64,000 nucleotides of DNA from Bacillus pumilus (GCF_900186955.1 NZ_LT906438.1:2170001-2234000), one strand, 5' to 3'. Positions 28,814 through 38,179 are shown, counted from the first letter of the stretch. The notes: generated by a model not told the origin, from the sequence alone. Made by a program: numbers and translations.

Positions 28814-29290
28814 TTACTCTGCTTTCACTAGAAAGAGGGGTTGTCCGAATTCTACAAGCTGACCGTTCTCAGCTAATACTTCGACGATTTCACCTTTTAC
28901 TTCTGCTTCGATTTCATTAAACAGTTTCATCGCTTCTACGATGCACACAACTGTGTTTTCCTTCACCTTAGAACCTGATGTCACATATGGATCTGCTTCT
29001 GGTGAAGATGAAGCATAAAATGTGCCAACCATTGGGGATGTGATTTTATGCAGATTTTCAGACGCAGCTGCCTCTTGTGCAGGGGCTTCGGTCTGAGCTG
29101 GAGCTTGTGCTTTAGGAGCTTGTTGAGCTGGAGCTGCTTGGACAGGAGCCACTGGTGCCGCTACTTGCTGAACGACTTCTTTATTTTTCTTCAGTTTGAT
29201 TTTTGCACCTTCGTTTTCGTACGTAAATTCATCAATTGTTGATTCGTCAATTAATTTAATCAGTTCATGAATTTCTTCAATTTTTAACAT
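28814..29290 (-). CDS. accB: Acetyl-CoA carboxylase, biotin carboxyl carrier protein
   Basis: 158 residues. An N-terminal helical domain, an Ala/Pro/Gln-rich flexible linker (about 40-80), and a C-terminal biotinyl domain with the biotinylated Lys in [11 protein letters not shown]. It carries carboxybiotin between AccC and the carboxyltransferase. First gene of accB-accC-yqhY; its promoter should lie in 29291-29447. Confidence 0.97.
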   Translation of the reverse strand: MLKIEEIHELIKLIDESTIDEFTYENEGAKIKLKKNKEVVQQVAAPVAPVQAAPAQQAPKAQAPAQTEAPAQEAAASENLHKITSPMVGTFYASSSPEADPYVTSGSKVKENTVVCIVEAMKLFNEIEAEVKGEIVEVLAENGQLVEFGQPLFLVKAE

Positions 29291-29447
29291 GGATTTGCAC
29301 CCCTATGTATGGATTTATCTTTTTCTTTATAGGCTAGTACTAAAAGTACATACTATAACCATCTTACAGGAGGATTTCATTGAATTCAACTACTATTGTG
29401 GCGAAGCGCTTTGCGAGAGCACCTTGGAGAGGGCGCCAAACCGCATC

Positions 29448-29476
29448 AAAAAACGCCCTTTACGGCAAAGGGCGCC
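29448..29476 (-). terminator. Terminator of the spoIIIA operon
   Basis: CGCCCTTT / AAAGGGCG stem followed on the minus strand by six T, 13 bases after the spoIIIAH stop. Confidence 0.92.
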
Positions 29477-29486
29477 TGTTCATTTT

Positions 29487-30122
29487 TTATTCATTGGAGG
29501 GCTCAAAAGTGACCGCTACGTTATCAAGACCTCTCATTTCTTTTGTGACCATATCAATAATATCGGCCGCTTGGGACTTTGATTTTTTGTCAGAACGAAC
29601 TGTGATGCTCACTTTATCTCCCTCTGCACTCACTAGCGCATCTTTATAACCTTTTGTTTTAATTAAGGTTTCGAGCTGACGCTCCGTTCCTTCTGCCTCA
29701 CTAAGCGCTGTCATTTGGTCATACGCTTCGCTTTTTTCTTGTGCTGTTGCATCATCACTGGATACGATTTCGTTGAACTCTTCACGCTGTTTGCTTCGTT
29801 TATCTTCAAGCTCTAATCTGTATGTTGTAAAAAGCTCATCGTCTGTTTGCTCTGACACAGCCTTTCCTTCTTCACCGCTTGTTTCGATATCCTCTTGTTT
29901 ACCATTTGTTTCTTTGTCAGTGGACTTCTCATCAGCGCCTTTTTCCGTTCCTTTGTCCATCCCTTTTTCTGGTTCAGTCTTTTTCTCTTCCGTTCCTTTT
30001 GATTTCATCTCTTCTACTGTCACTGCATTTTCACCTTGTGGAGACATGATATAGTACACACTTAAGACGACAACTAAACTTAGCATCGTTAATAGCCAAA
30101 CCGTTTGTTTTTTTAACATCAT
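29487..30122 (-). CDS. spoIIIAH: Stage III sporulation protein AH
   Basis: 211 residues. A single N-terminal membrane segment (about 8-27), a long charged Glu/Lys/Thr-rich linker (35-95), and a C-terminal YscJ/FliF-like domain (LFTTYRLELEDKRSKQREE...). Its extracellular domain binds forespore SpoIIQ, building the channel between mother cell and forespore (known in B. subtilis). Two adjacent ATGs (30122 and 30119) are possible. The stop of spoIIIAG overlaps the start by four bases. Confidence 0.95.
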   Translation of the reverse strand: MMLKKQTVWLLTMLSLVVVLSVYYIMSPQGENAVTVEEMKSKGTEEKKTEPEKGMDKGTEKGADEKSTDKETNGKQEDIETSGEEGKAVSEQTDDELFTTYRLELEDKRSKQREEFNEIVSSDDATAQEKSEAYDQMTALSEAEGTERQLETLIKTKGYKDALVSAEGDKVSITVRSDKKSKSQAADIIDMVTKEMRGLDNVAVTFEPSNE

Positions 30123-30790
30123 TCCGAATCCTCCTTGATTTTTTTAGGGGCAACAGCCACTCTATGGCTCGGTACGTCAAGCACTCGTGTAACCGCTTCA
30201 ATGATGGTTTTCTTTATTTGAACGTTGTCTACTCCTTGAGCAACAACGAGAACACCTCGAATATCTGGTTTTTTCGTTTGCACCACGACTGGCGTTTCTT
30301 CATTGCCATTTTTGATGATGACGATTTCTTCTTCTTTTGTTTGATCGGTGACACTTCGCACGCCGCCTTCTTTATCTGTTTCTTCGGTCGTTGTGCTTTT
30401 ATTGGATTTGTTTTTTTCAAACACTTTTAAAGAAGTGGCGTCTACATTGACCACAATCGATACATCCTCAACGCCAATAATGGTCTCTAAAATTTCTTTC
30501 AGCTGATTTTCGTATTCTTGCTCCACATCTTCAATCGAATTTTTTGATTTACTTGACGATGCCGGCTTGAATACCTCCTGCTCTTGTGAGGTTGTTTTTT
30601 TAGAAGTAGGAACAGCAGCTTGTTCTTTGCTTGATGGCGGTGACAAGATCTGACTGACTAACATGAAAGATACGCCGATGATGAATACAAGCAGCAAGTA
30701 ATGGTGCTTCGTTAATTTTGGTTTCCCTTCACCTTTTTCAGGCGGCTGCAAGAATGATTTCAGCTTTTGTTTCCAGTCCTTGTTATTCAT
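30119..30790 (-). CDS. spoIIIAG: Stage III sporulation protein AG
   Basis: About 223 residues. One membrane segment (about 26-45, YLLLVFIIGVSFMLVSQIL) and a ring-forming extracellular domain (ENQLKEILETIIGVEDVSIVVNVDATSLKVF). It forms a large ring in the mother-cell membrane of the SpoIIIA-SpoIIQ channel. The chosen ATG (30790) aligns with the B. subtilis N-terminus (MNKN) and overlaps the end of spoIIIAF by eight bases; GGGAGG is somewhat far upstream (about 14 bases), so coupling may matter. A TTG at 30814 is the alternative. Confidence 0.92.
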   Translation of the reverse strand: MNNKDWKQKLKSFLQPPEKGEGKPKLTKHHYLLLVFIIGVSFMLVSQILSPPSSKEQAAVPTSKKTTSQEQEVFKPASSSKSKNSIEDVEQEYENQLKEILETIIGVEDVSIVVNVDATSLKVFEKNKSNKSTTTEETDKEGGVRSVTDQTKEEEIVIIKNGNEETPVVVQTKKPDIRGVLVVAQGVDNVQIKKTIIEAVTRVLDVPSHRVAVAPKKIKEDSE

Positions 30791-31415
30791 GATCTGCTGC
30801 GTCACCTCCCTCAATGTTCAGCGCAATGTGCTCAGGACTCGTATTCCAAACATCAGCAAGCGTCTCTTTCACCCTCTTGATCTCTTTGCTAGAAGATCCA
30901 GCGCTTTCCTCCTTTTGCCTGGAGAGATCAATGTCCACCTTTGCCACCGTTTCTACAGCATCACCTGTGAGCGGGGAAAGAACTGCTTTGATGCGAAATT
31001 GATCCGCCTCCATATTCTGATCCAGGTGCTCTTCATCTGCCAACACTTCTACGTGTTTCATTTCGTAGCTCTCCTTCTCCAGTGGCTCCTTTGCGCTTTT
31101 TTCTAGTTGGACAGCCATTTGCTTTAAAATATATGCACGCTGAGAGGCTTGTATTTCTTTTTTTTCTAAATTCATCTGATTTTTTATTTCTTCTGACTGT
31201 GCTTCTTCCTTTCCCTTCATCAATTCTGAGAAAATTTGGTCAGGGTCTGCCCGAAATAAAGCAAAAATCGGATTGAGCATCACCACAATCAACAGGAGGC
31301 TGACGACCATTTTGGCATATCTTTGCATGCTTGAATTGGGAAGCAGAAGATCAATGACAATCGCAAATAAGATAAAGAGAATAATACTTGTGATCCATTC
31401 CGTGAGAAAACTCAA
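30783..31415 (-). CDS. spoIIIAF: Stage III sporulation protein AF
   Basis: 210 residues. Two N-terminal membrane segments (about 6-25 and 33-52) and a charged extracellular domain with a ring-building motif fold (DPDQIFSELMKGKEEAQSE onward). Part of the mother-cell side of the sporulation channel. TTG start (31415), seven bases after GGAGGGG. It overlaps spoIIIAG. Confidence 0.93.
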   Translation of the reverse strand: MSFLTEWITSIILFILFAIVIDLLLPNSSMQRYAKMVVSLLLIVVMLNPIFALFRADPDQIFSELMKGKEEAQSEEIKNQMNLEKKEIQASQRAYILKQMAVQLEKSAKEPLEKESYEMKHVEVLADEEHLDQNMEADQFRIKAVLSPLTGDAVETVAKVDIDLSRQKEESAGSSSKEIKRVKETLADVWNTSPEHIALNIEGGDAADHE

Positions 31416-31429
31416 AAGGTGTCCCCTCC

Positions 31430-32623
31430 TTACTTCATCATCATGGTCAGGTTGCCAGCAGTGATAATGACGGTAATGCTTAAAAAGAACATGAGCGACA
31501 CGACAGCAAGTGCAGCAAAGATATAAAGCACACTTTTTGAAATGACATCAAGGCAGCTGATAATCGGTCCGCCTCCTAATGGCTGAAGAATGGCTGCGGC
31601 AAGCTTATATATAAGGGCTAGCGAGAGCACTTTGATCGCAGGGAAAGCGGCAATTGAAATGAGAATAGCAACGCCAACAAGTCCGACCGTATTTTTAAGT
31701 AATACAGAGGCACTGATGACGGTATCCGTCGCATCTGTAAACATTCTGCCAAGGACGGGGATGAAATTTCCGGTAATAAATTTGGCTGTACGAAGTGCGA
31801 TACCATCCGTAACCGCAGCAGATGCACCTTGCACAGAAATGACGCCAAGAAAGACAGTTAAAAAAACGGCTAACCCGCCTATCGCCACATTTCTTAACAG
31901 CTGGGCAAGCTGGGTAACCTTGTATTGTTCAGTCAGCGTACTGACAATGCTCAATATCGCTGATAAAAAAATAAGCGGAAGAACGACATATTGAATAAAA
32001 ACGCCGCTCGTATTCATTAAAAATAAGATAACAGGATGAAAGAATCCGGCTGAGACAAGCCCGCCTGATGAAGCAATCAGTGCTAATAACAGAGGAATAA
32101 GAGCAAGAATAAAACTGGTCATCGTTTGAATCGCTTCTGTTGCATAAGAAATCGCCACATGAAAGCTGTTAAGTGCAATAATGATCAGCACCATATAAAC
32201 AAGTGCGTATGCGACTTTACTGACAGTGCTTTGTTCAAATGCATTCTGCAAAAGCTGTAAAAGCGAACAAAAGATGGTGAGTAAAATCAGTGTACCAAGG
32301 AGCTTTCCGTTTGCGATGACCTCGTGAAAAAGATAATGAACAAAGGCTTTCAGCCATGTCTGGGGAGACAGCTCTTTATCGCCATCAATCATTTCCTTCA
32401 CTGTTCCTTTTTGGCTTTCTGGCAGAAAGCCGCCATACTCGTCCAATATGGTTTCCCAAAAGTCACTAATGGAATGAAGCTCAAGTGCATCAGCCTGTCC
32501 AGTTGCCACTTCTTCTGCTGCTGGTGCTTCATTTGATAACGGCTCTTTTTCTTCTGCACCTGCGTGCGGAGCGAACAGCCAGAAGAAAAGCATCAGTCCC
32601 ATAACAGCTGTCACCCGTTTCAT
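31430..32623 (-). CDS. spoIIIAE: Stage III sporulation protein AE
   Basis: About 397 residues. A cleavable signal sequence (KRVTAVMGLMLFFWLFAPHAGA), then a polar N-terminal region and about seven hydrophobic membrane segments from residue 115 on. It is the large polytopic membrane component of the SpoIIIA complex. The ATG at 32623 follows GAGGTGATGACA and matches the B. subtilis start (MKR); the ORF is open for three further codons. 20 bases after spoIIIAD. Confidence 0.94.
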   Translation of the reverse strand: MKRVTAVMGLMLFFWLFAPHAGAEEKEPLSNEAPAAEEVATGQADALELHSISDFWETILDEYGGFLPESQKGTVKEMIDGDKELSPQTWLKAFVHYLFHEVIANGKLLGTLILLTIFCSLLQLLQNAFEQSTVSKVAYALVYMVLIIIALNSFHVAISYATEAIQTMTSFILALIPLLLALIASSGGLVSAGFFHPVILFLMNTSGVFIQYVVLPLIFLSAILSIVSTLTEQYKVTQLAQLLRNVAIGGLAVFLTVFLGVISVQGASAAVTDGIALRTAKFITGNFIPVLGRMFTDATDTVISASVLLKNTVGLVGVAILISIAAFPAIKVLSLALIYKLAAAILQPLGGGPIISCLDVISKSVLYIFAALAVVSLMFFLSITVIITAGNLTMMMK

Positions 32624-32642
32624 TGTCATCACCTCTTTTCAA

Positions 32643-33038
32643 TTAAGTCATGGACGGGATCATACCTAAGATGGTCTCAATGATGACTGTTAAAATGGGG
32701 ACTGCCATGACCAAGATGAGAATTTTGCCGCCAAGCTCTATTTTTGATGCAATGGCGCCTTGTCCAGCATCTTTTGTCAGCTGGGCGCCGAATTCCGCAA
32801 TATAGGCAATGCCGATAATTTTTAAAATGGTTTCAACATACTTCATATTGACGCCGGCACTTGCCGCAATTTTTTCTATCATCGAGATAATGGCATAGAT
32901 TTGATCTATTAAATAAAGAAAGATCACACACCCTGTAAATACAACAAGCATAAAGGCGAAGGTTGGCTTTTGTTCTTTGACGATTAAGGCTAAAAAAGTA
33001 GCGATTAAACCAAGTCCAACAATTTGTATGATGTCGAT
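32643..33038 (-). CDS. spoIIIAD: Stage III sporulation protein AD, with no standard start codon
   Basis: The conserved protein (131-133 residues in this family) has four hydrophobic segments and ends ILGMIPSMT. Reading upstream of the first ATG (32949-32951) the frame still encodes the conserved N-terminus QIDIIQIVGLGLIATFLAL..KEQKPTFAF, but the codon at the expected Met (33042-33044) is TTA. No ATG, GTG or TTG occurs before 32951. The ribosome site GGAGGG (33046-33051) is seven bases from ATC at 33036-33038, which is the start proposed here. Starting at the inner ATG would remove a whole membrane segment. Confidence 0.75.
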   Translation of the reverse strand: MDIIQIVGLGLIATFLALIVKEQKPTFAFMLVVFTGCVIFLYLIDQIYAIISMIEKIAASAGVNMKYVETILKIIGIAYIAEFGAQLTKDAGQGAIASKIELGGKILILVMAVPILTVIIETILGMIPSMT

Positions 33039-33052
33039 TTGTAAGCCCTCCC

Positions 33053-33259
33053 CTATCCTTGAAATAGAAATACGGCTTTAATCTTTTTAAACAAATCATC
33101 TACAATGGTTGCCACCATAAACAAAATGTAGATAAACCCAAGCAGCGTGACCCACTGAGCGTACTCCTTTTTCCCCATTTGATCTAAAATCGTATGGAGG
33201 AATGCCACAACGATGCCTACTCCCGCAATTTGAAAAATGACGTTTACATCAACGCCCAT
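33053..33259 (-). CDS. spoIIIAC: Stage III sporulation protein AC
   Basis: 68 residues, the exact family length, with two membrane segments (about 7-26 and 34-55). MGVDVNVIFQIAGVG at the start is nearly invariant in bacilli. Paired with SpoIIIAD in the membrane core of the channel. ATG after GGAAGGGAGTCGAGAGC. Confidence 0.95.
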   Translation of the reverse strand: MGVDVNVIFQIAGVGIVVAFLHTILDQMGKKEYAQWVTLLGFIYILFMVATIVDDLFKKIKAVFLFQG

Positions 33260-33278
33260 GCTCTCGACTCCCTTCCTC

Positions 33279-33794
33279 TCACATCAATAAAAGAATCAGT
33301 AGTAATCCGCTTAAAAATCCGAGGCTTCTGACCATTTTTTCATTTTTGGCTTGGGCGATTTCAGCTTCCTTCTCCTCCGTTTCCAAATGACCTAAAGCAA
33401 GCTTGATATATTTTTGCTGAGACGTGACATCATGCTGGCCAAGTGTTTCTCCAAAGTGCTTCAGTGCCTCATATTCGCCTTTTTTTAAGACGGTTTTTTT
33501 CCAAACATCCTCAAGACTCTCATTCCATGCATGCCGCGCGGAAAAGGTTCCAACTTTCAGCTTTTCTGCAAATTGTTCAAATAACCGATTCACAGGAGGA
33601 CCTACTTGCGACGCAATTTGCTCTGCTGCACGCGCTAGCGGTGTTTGACCATACATAATTTCAGCTTCAAGAGACTGGAGCGCAAACCGGAGCTGCCGAA
33701 TTTGTTTCGGCCGGTCGCTATATCGTTTGGCAAACTCGAACCCTCCCCAAGTCGTAGCCGCGACAATCAAGATAGCGCCAATGAGCTTTAACAT
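33279..33794 (-). CDS. spoIIIAB: Stage III sporulation protein AB
   Basis: 171 residues with the GspF-like soluble helical domain between an N-terminal (about 2-18) and a C-terminal hydrophobic segment (GFLSGLLLILLLM). It has a distant relation to type II secretion platform proteins and works with the SpoIIIAA ATPase. The ATG at 33794 follows GGGGAG by seven bases and overlaps the spoIIIAA stop; a longer frame (33815) exists but does not match the family start MLKL. Confidence 0.94.
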   Translation of the reverse strand: MLKLIGAILIVAATTWGGFEFAKRYSDRPKQIRQLRFALQSLEAEIMYGQTPLARAAEQIASQVGPPVNRLFEQFAEKLKVGTFSARHAWNESLEDVWKKTVLKKGEYEALKHFGETLGQHDVTSQQKYIKLALGHLETEEKEAEIAQAKNEKMVRSLGFLSGLLLILLLM

Positions 33795-34711
33795 ACGTCC
33801 ACTCCCCGCCTCCATTTCATCTCTTGTCCGCCTTGGTCATATATCCGCCCGATCGTGCCGGGACCGTCCTTGCGATTTAATTCAACATAACGTTCAAACA
33901 CTCGAAGCTCCCATAACGGCTTCAATGATGGACGTTTATACACATTTTCAAGTGAATAGCCATGAACGGAAACGATAATGGTGACCCCAGCATGAATCGC
34001 TTCTAAAAGTGCCTGCACATCCTCGCTTTTTCCGATTTCATCGACGATCATGACCTCTGGACTCATAGACCGAATCATCATCATCAAGCCCTCAGCCTTT
34101 GGACATGCATCGAGCACGTCAACCCGGTGTCCAAACTGGTGCTGTGGCACCCCTCTTATACACCCAGCGATTTCTGAACGCTCATCTATAATGCCTGTTT
34201 TTTTAGGAGGAATTGCTTTTGTGCCTGTACTAGCCAGTCTTGCTATATCCCGCAACAATGTCGTTTTCCCTGTTTGCGGTGGACCGATGATCAGTGTATT
34301 GCACCAGTGCTCGTCATATAAATAGGGAAGAAAGGGAAGCGCAATCCCGACTTTTTCTTTTGCGATGCGGATATTAAATGAAGAGATATCTCTTAATCCT
34401 TTGACAATGCCGTTTTCAACGATCACCTTTCCTGCAAGTCCCACCCGGTGTCCGCCTGAAATGGTGATGTAGCCTTGCTTTAGCTCTTCTTCAAGTGTGT
34501 ACATACTATAATTGCTCAGCCTGCCTAATAGCTGAGACGCATCTTCTCCTGTTGTGTGATAAGAAAGAAAGCGCGGTTTTCCTCTTTGCATTAATTCAAT
34601 AGGACGATCCGTGCGAATGCGGATTTCTTCTATTTGATCCCATTCTGCTTCTTTTAGCAGTCTAAGTTCTTGTCCAATCGAGTGCGGGAGAATATCCAAC
34701 AAACTCCGCAA
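33788..34711 (-). CDS. spoIIIAA: Stage III sporulation protein AA, secretion-type ATPase
   Basis: 307 residues. AAA+ ATPase with Walker A GPPQTGKTTLLRD and Walker B VMIVDEIGKSED, related to type II/IV secretion ATPases. It energises the SpoIIIA channel from the mother-cell cytoplasm. TTG start (34711) eight bases after GGAGGGG. First gene of the eight-gene operon, behind a sigma-E-like promoter. Confidence 0.95.
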   Translation of the reverse strand: MRSLLDILPHSIGQELRLLKEAEWDQIEEIRIRTDRPIELMQRGKPRFLSYHTTGEDASQLLGRLSNYSMYTLEEELKQGYITISGGHRVGLAGKVIVENGIVKGLRDISSFNIRIAKEKVGIALPFLPYLYDEHWCNTLIIGPPQTGKTTLLRDIARLASTGTKAIPPKKTGIIDERSEIAGCIRGVPQHQFGHRVDVLDACPKAEGLMMMIRSMSPEVMIVDEIGKSEDVQALLEAIHAGVTIIVSVHGYSLENVYKRPSLKPLWELRVFERYVELNRKDGPGTIGRIYDQGGQEMKWRRGVDVC

Positions 34712-34740
34712 CGAATTCCCCTCCTTTTTTTCTTCTCTAA

Positions 34741-34768
34741 AATGTATGATGGGAGACGTTAATTATGC
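34741..34768 (-). promoter_or_regulatory. Sigma-E promoter of the spoIIIA operon
   Basis: CATACATT (complement of 34741-34748) is a perfect sigma-E -10; GCATAAT (complement of 34762-34768) sits 13 bases upstream as -35. Sigma-E control of spoIIIA is known in B. subtilis. Confidence 0.75.
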
Positions 34769-34777
34769 CAAGCCGTT

Positions 34778-35059
34778 TTACTTATAGATTCCAACAAGAA
34801 TAAATACGACACCAATGAAAATAAAGACGAGCTTGGCATAGGATAACTGCCCTGCGATTTGATAGATTCCAATCGTCATCGTGATAATAAAAATGAGCGG
34901 CCCAATGATAGCCAATAGACTATTGATGACAACCGCTTTTCGAACGTCATTTGTGACTAAAATGAGGATGGCGGCCGTCAGTTCAATCGCTGCCGATAAA
35001 AACCTCATGCCTGCCATCGCAGCGACTGATGGATGTAGACCTGGGAGAAATTGTTTCAT
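34778..35059 (-). CDS. yqhV: Small DUF2619 membrane protein YqhV
   Basis: 93 residues with three hydrophobic segments (about 14-34, 43-64, 72-91). It matches YqhV of B. subtilis in length and in lying between efp and spoIIIAA. In B. subtilis it is expressed in the mother cell under sigma-E; its role is not known to me. ATG after GGAGGTTCTAT. Confidence 0.85.
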   Translation of the reverse strand: MKQFLPGLHPSVAAMAGMRFLSAAIELTAAILILVTNDVRKAVVINSLLAIIGPLIFIITMTIGIYQIAGQLSYAKLVFIFIGVVFILVGIYK

Positions 35060-35190
35060 ATAGAACCTCCAGCTTTTTTTACACTATATGCTTGTCTAGC
35101 TGGAAGTAGTCTTGTTTTTCAGGAAGGAAAAGAGATGAATGAGAGAATTGAGAGAAGGCGTACCTTTTGGGGAGTCTTACATGTTTTACA

Positions 35191-35230
35191 ATAAAAAAAG
35201 ACTGTAAACACAAGGTTTACAGTCTTTCTT
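35191..35230 (-). terminator. Terminator of efp
   Basis: Perfect 13-base stem AAAGACTGTAAAC / GTTTACAGTCTTT followed by T-rich sequence on the minus strand. It lies seven bases after the efp stop. Confidence 0.92.
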
Positions 35231-35236
35231 CATTTA

Positions 35237-35794
35237 TTACGCTCTTGACACGTATGAACCGTCTGATGTATTAATGACTAGTTTATCTCCTTGGTTCACA
35301 AAGAAAGGAACGTTGACGATTAAACCAGTTTCTGTTTTTGCAGGTTTTGATCCGCCTGATGTTGTGTCGCCTTTAATACCAGGCTCTGTTTCTACTACTT
35401 CTAGTTCTACCGTGTTTGGAAGTTCTACTCCAAGTGTTTCAGCACCGTACATCACAATATGAACCGACATATTTTCTAGCAAATATTTCAGCTCATCTTT
35501 AATTTGTGTTTCACTTAGTTCAAGCTGCTCATAAGAACTTGTATCCATGAAGACATGCTGGTCGCCATTTGCATACAAGTATTGCATTGTTTTTGTTTCG
35601 ATTTGAGCTTTCGCTACTTTTTCGCCTGCACGGAATGTTTTTTCTTGAATAGCACCAGTACGCAGGTTACGCAGTTTCGAACGAACAAACGCTGCGCCTT
35701 TCCCTGGCTTTACGTGTTGGAAATCCACTACACGCCAAATACCGCCGTCCACTTCAATTGTCAGGCCTGTACGAAAATCGTTTACTGAAATCAT
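35237..35794 (-). CDS. efp: Translation elongation factor P
   Basis: 185 residues, three beta-barrel domains. Residue-32-loop motif [15 protein letters not shown] in domain I (in B. subtilis this Lys is modified) and the C-terminal signature [24 protein letters not shown] relieves ribosome stalling at polyproline. ATG after AGGAGGATGACAAA, 25 bases after the peptidase gene. Confidence 0.96.
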   Translation of the reverse strand: MISVNDFRTGLTIEVDGGIWRVVDFQHVKPGKGAAFVRSKLRNLRTGAIQEKTFRAGEKVAKAQIETKTMQYLYANGDQHVFMDTSSYEQLELSETQIKDELKYLLENMSVHIVMYGAETLGVELPNTVELEVVETEPGIKGDTTSGGSKPAKTETGLIVNVPFFVNQGDKLVINTSDGSYVSRA

Positions 35795-35819
35795 TTTGTC
35801 ATCCTCCTACATTTCACCA

Positions 35820-36881
35820 TCATAATATGATAAGTTCTTTCGGTGAGTGGGTCAATCGTTTATTGCCGTCAGCTGTCAGGACAATATCATCCTCAATTCT
35901 CACGCCGCCGACATCCGGTAAGTAAATTCCCGGCTCAACTGTCACGACCATTCCTTTTTCTAAGACGACCTCTGATCGTGAGGAAAGGCCTGGCGCTTCA
36001 TGCACTTCCATCCCTAGCCCGTGGCCAGTTGAATGCCCAAAGTATTGACCATAGCCATACTTTTCAATGATGTCACGTGTGATGCGATCAGCTTCTTTTC
36101 CTGTTAAGCCAGGCTTGATTCTATCCACACCAGCGTTTTCTGCTTCTAATACGATATGATAAATTTCCTTTAGCTTATCGCTCGGTGTGCCAACAGCGAT
36201 CGTTCTTGTCATATCAGAGCAATATCCTTTATAGTAAGCACCGAAATCGAGTGTGACTAAATCACCAGATTCAATCACCTTTTCACTCGCTCTTCCGTGC
36301 GGCAGGCTTGAACGAACACCTGAGGCGACAATCATATCGAATGAAGATCCTTCAGCGCCTTCTTTTCTCATGAAAAATTCAAGCTCGTTCATGACAGCAA
36401 TTTCCGTCAAGCCCGGCTTGATGTAAGTGAGAATATGATCAAAGGCGTGATCTGCAATCTTCGCAGCTTCCTCTAATATCTTAATCTCTTCACTAGACTT
36501 AATCAAGCGCAACTTTTCAACTGATTCTGAGACCGGAACAAGCTCAATATCACCTGCTTTACCTGCATACTGCTGGTAAGTGGCAAATGTCATATGGTTT
36601 TGTTCAAACCCAAGGCGTTTGATCCCAAATTCCTTTGCCGTTTGAGCTGCGGTTTCTACGATGTTTCCTTTATGTTCAATAATGTCGAAGCCTTTTACTT
36701 GGTCCTTCGCTTGCTCTGTATAACGGAAATCCGTGATAAAAGCTGCCCGGTCCTTTGAAACAACGGCGAGACCGGCTGAGCCAGTAAAGCTGGTCATGTA
36801 CTGTAAATTAAAGCTGCTCGTAATGACTAGACCATCGATCTCTAATTCAGATAAAAGTGTTCTTAACTTTTCAAGTTTCAT
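35820..36881 (-). CDS. papA: M24 Xaa-Pro aminopeptidase (YqhT/PapA)
   Basis: 353 residues. An N-terminal creatinase-like domain and a C-terminal pita-bread domain with the five metal ligands: D in VTLDFGAYYKGY, D in SDMTRT, H in FGHSTGHGLG, E in TVEPGIYLP and E in GVRIEDDIVL. It removes N-terminal residues preceding proline. It starts inside the end of aroQ (four-base overlap) and leads into efp, as in B. subtilis. Confidence 0.94.
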   Translation of the reverse strand: MKLEKLRTLLSELEIDGLVITSSFNLQYMTSFTGSAGLAVVSKDRAAFITDFRYTEQAKDQVKGFDIIEHKGNIVETAAQTAKEFGIKRLGFEQNHMTFATYQQYAGKAGDIELVPVSESVEKLRLIKSSEEIKILEEAAKIADHAFDHILTYIKPGLTEIAVMNELEFFMRKEGAEGSSFDMIVASGVRSSLPHGRASEKVIESGDLVTLDFGAYYKGYCSDMTRTIAVGTPSDKLKEIYHIVLEAENAGVDRIKPGLTGKEADRITRDIIEKYGYGQYFGHSTGHGLGMEVHEAPGLSSRSEVVLEKGMVVTVEPGIYLPDVGGVRIEDDIVLTADGNKRLTHSPKELIIL

Positions 36882-37321
36882 GATACTGCTCCCCCTTCAC
36901 TCACTAAATAACGAATCGCCAATTTATACCCTTCTAAACCAAGACCAACGATTTGCCCTTGGCATACTGGAGCAAGTACAGAATGATGGCGGAATTCCTC
37001 TCTCTTATGAACGTTTGAGATATGTACTTCAACGACGGATAAAGAAATACTTGCAATGGCATCTCTCAGGGCATAGCTGTAGTGTGTAAAAGCCCCCGGG
37101 TTAAACACGACTCCATCGTACTGGTCTTCTGCTTCGTGGAGCGCATCAATCAAATCTCCTTCGTGATTTGATTGAAAGAACGTTAACTGGATATTGGCTC
37201 TTTCTGCAAACTGGAACAAATCTGTCTCTAAATCTGTCAGCGTCTTACTTCCGTAAACAGCCGGCTCTCTTTTGCCAAGCCTATTTAAATTGGGCCCATT
37301 CAGTACAAGAAAATGAGGCAT
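36878..37321 (-). CDS. aroQ: Type II 3-dehydroquinate dehydratase
   Basis: 147 residues. Signature NGPNLNRLGKREPAVYG with the catalytic Arg and Tyr, FNPGAFTHYSYALRDA, and the substrate His region EVHISNVHKREEFRHHS. It dehydrates 3-dehydroquinate in the shikimate pathway. ATG after AAGGAGTGGTTGT. Overlaps papA by four bases. Confidence 0.95.
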   Translation of the reverse strand: MPHFLVLNGPNLNRLGKREPAVYGSKTLTDLETDLFQFAERANIQLTFFQSNHEGDLIDALHEAEDQYDGVVFNPGAFTHYSYALRDAIASISLSVVEVHISNVHKREEFRHHSVLAPVCQGQIVGLGLEGYKLAIRYLVSEGGAVS

Positions 37322-37429
37322 ACAACCACTCCTTCACCCTAATTCAATCTATATCGAGATCTGTTTCTTTTTCCTTAGAAACCTTTCGTTTCCAAAAATA
37401 TTTTATCATATGAATAGGTGATTTACACT

Positions 37430-37957
37430 TTATTCTGTCTTTTTCCCGAGTGCCCTCGCAAGCTTTTGACTCGTTAATTCATTATATTCAAACGAAATAC
37501 TGTATCCGACAAACATGCCGTATAAAATATATAGGCAAAATGTTGTGACGATGGTGCTTTGCTGCAAATCCTGGACTTGCTTTACATCTGGGAAAATGGG
37601 ATTAAATACGTAAAAAACGAGCAGCCATAAAAGCGCGCCATATATCAGCCCCATCCAATAGCCTTTGATCCGTTTCAAAAGCCCATAATAAATAAAGGCT
37701 GCTCCGATCGATAAAACCCCTAAAAGTACAATACTGATAAAAGTACCAAGTCCGCCCTTTTTCCACTCTCCGAGCACAAAAGGCTGAAGGAGCATATTGG
37801 GACTCACCTCTGAGAAATGAAACATATGGGTCAGAAACCCGATAAAGCCCCAAAAAACACCGCCAACAAAGCCTGTCGCAGCTGCTCTTGCCAACAGCGA
37901 TGACGTTTGTACAGCCTGATTTTTTTCTTCTTGGTTTTTCTTTTCATCACGTTTCAT
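37430..37957 (-). CDS. yqhR: Membrane protein YqhR
   Basis: 175 residues with four hydrophobic segments (about 26-47, 65-87, 95-115, 135-156) and charged ends. It belongs to the YqhR family found in spore-forming bacilli; in B. subtilis it is expressed during sporulation, but the function is not known. ATG at 37957 after GGAGGTGTTCACAA. Divergent from yqhQ. Confidence 0.88.
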   Translation of the reverse strand: MKRDEKKNQEEKNQAVQTSSLLARAAATGFVGGVFWGFIGFLTHMFHFSEVSPNMLLQPFVLGEWKKGGLGTFISIVLLGVLSIGAAFIYYGLLKRIKGYWMGLIYGALLWLLVFYVFNPIFPDVKQVQDLQQSTIVTTFCLYILYGMFVGYSISFEYNELTSQKLARALGKKTE

Positions 37958-38179
37958 TTGTGAACACCTCCAGCAAGTAGTATGTCCAAAATGTCATAAA
38001 AAAAAGGATTTCCATCCGTGAGTGTAAAATTTTTATAACAGGGTATACTGGCTAAAAAGAGGTAGATAGAATTCTAGTAGATAATCGACCTGTGCGCTAG
38101 TGATTTCCCCTCATTTCCTGTACAATAAAGGTATAAGGAAATGCATGTAAATTACAGGAAACAGGCAGGTTGATGAAAT

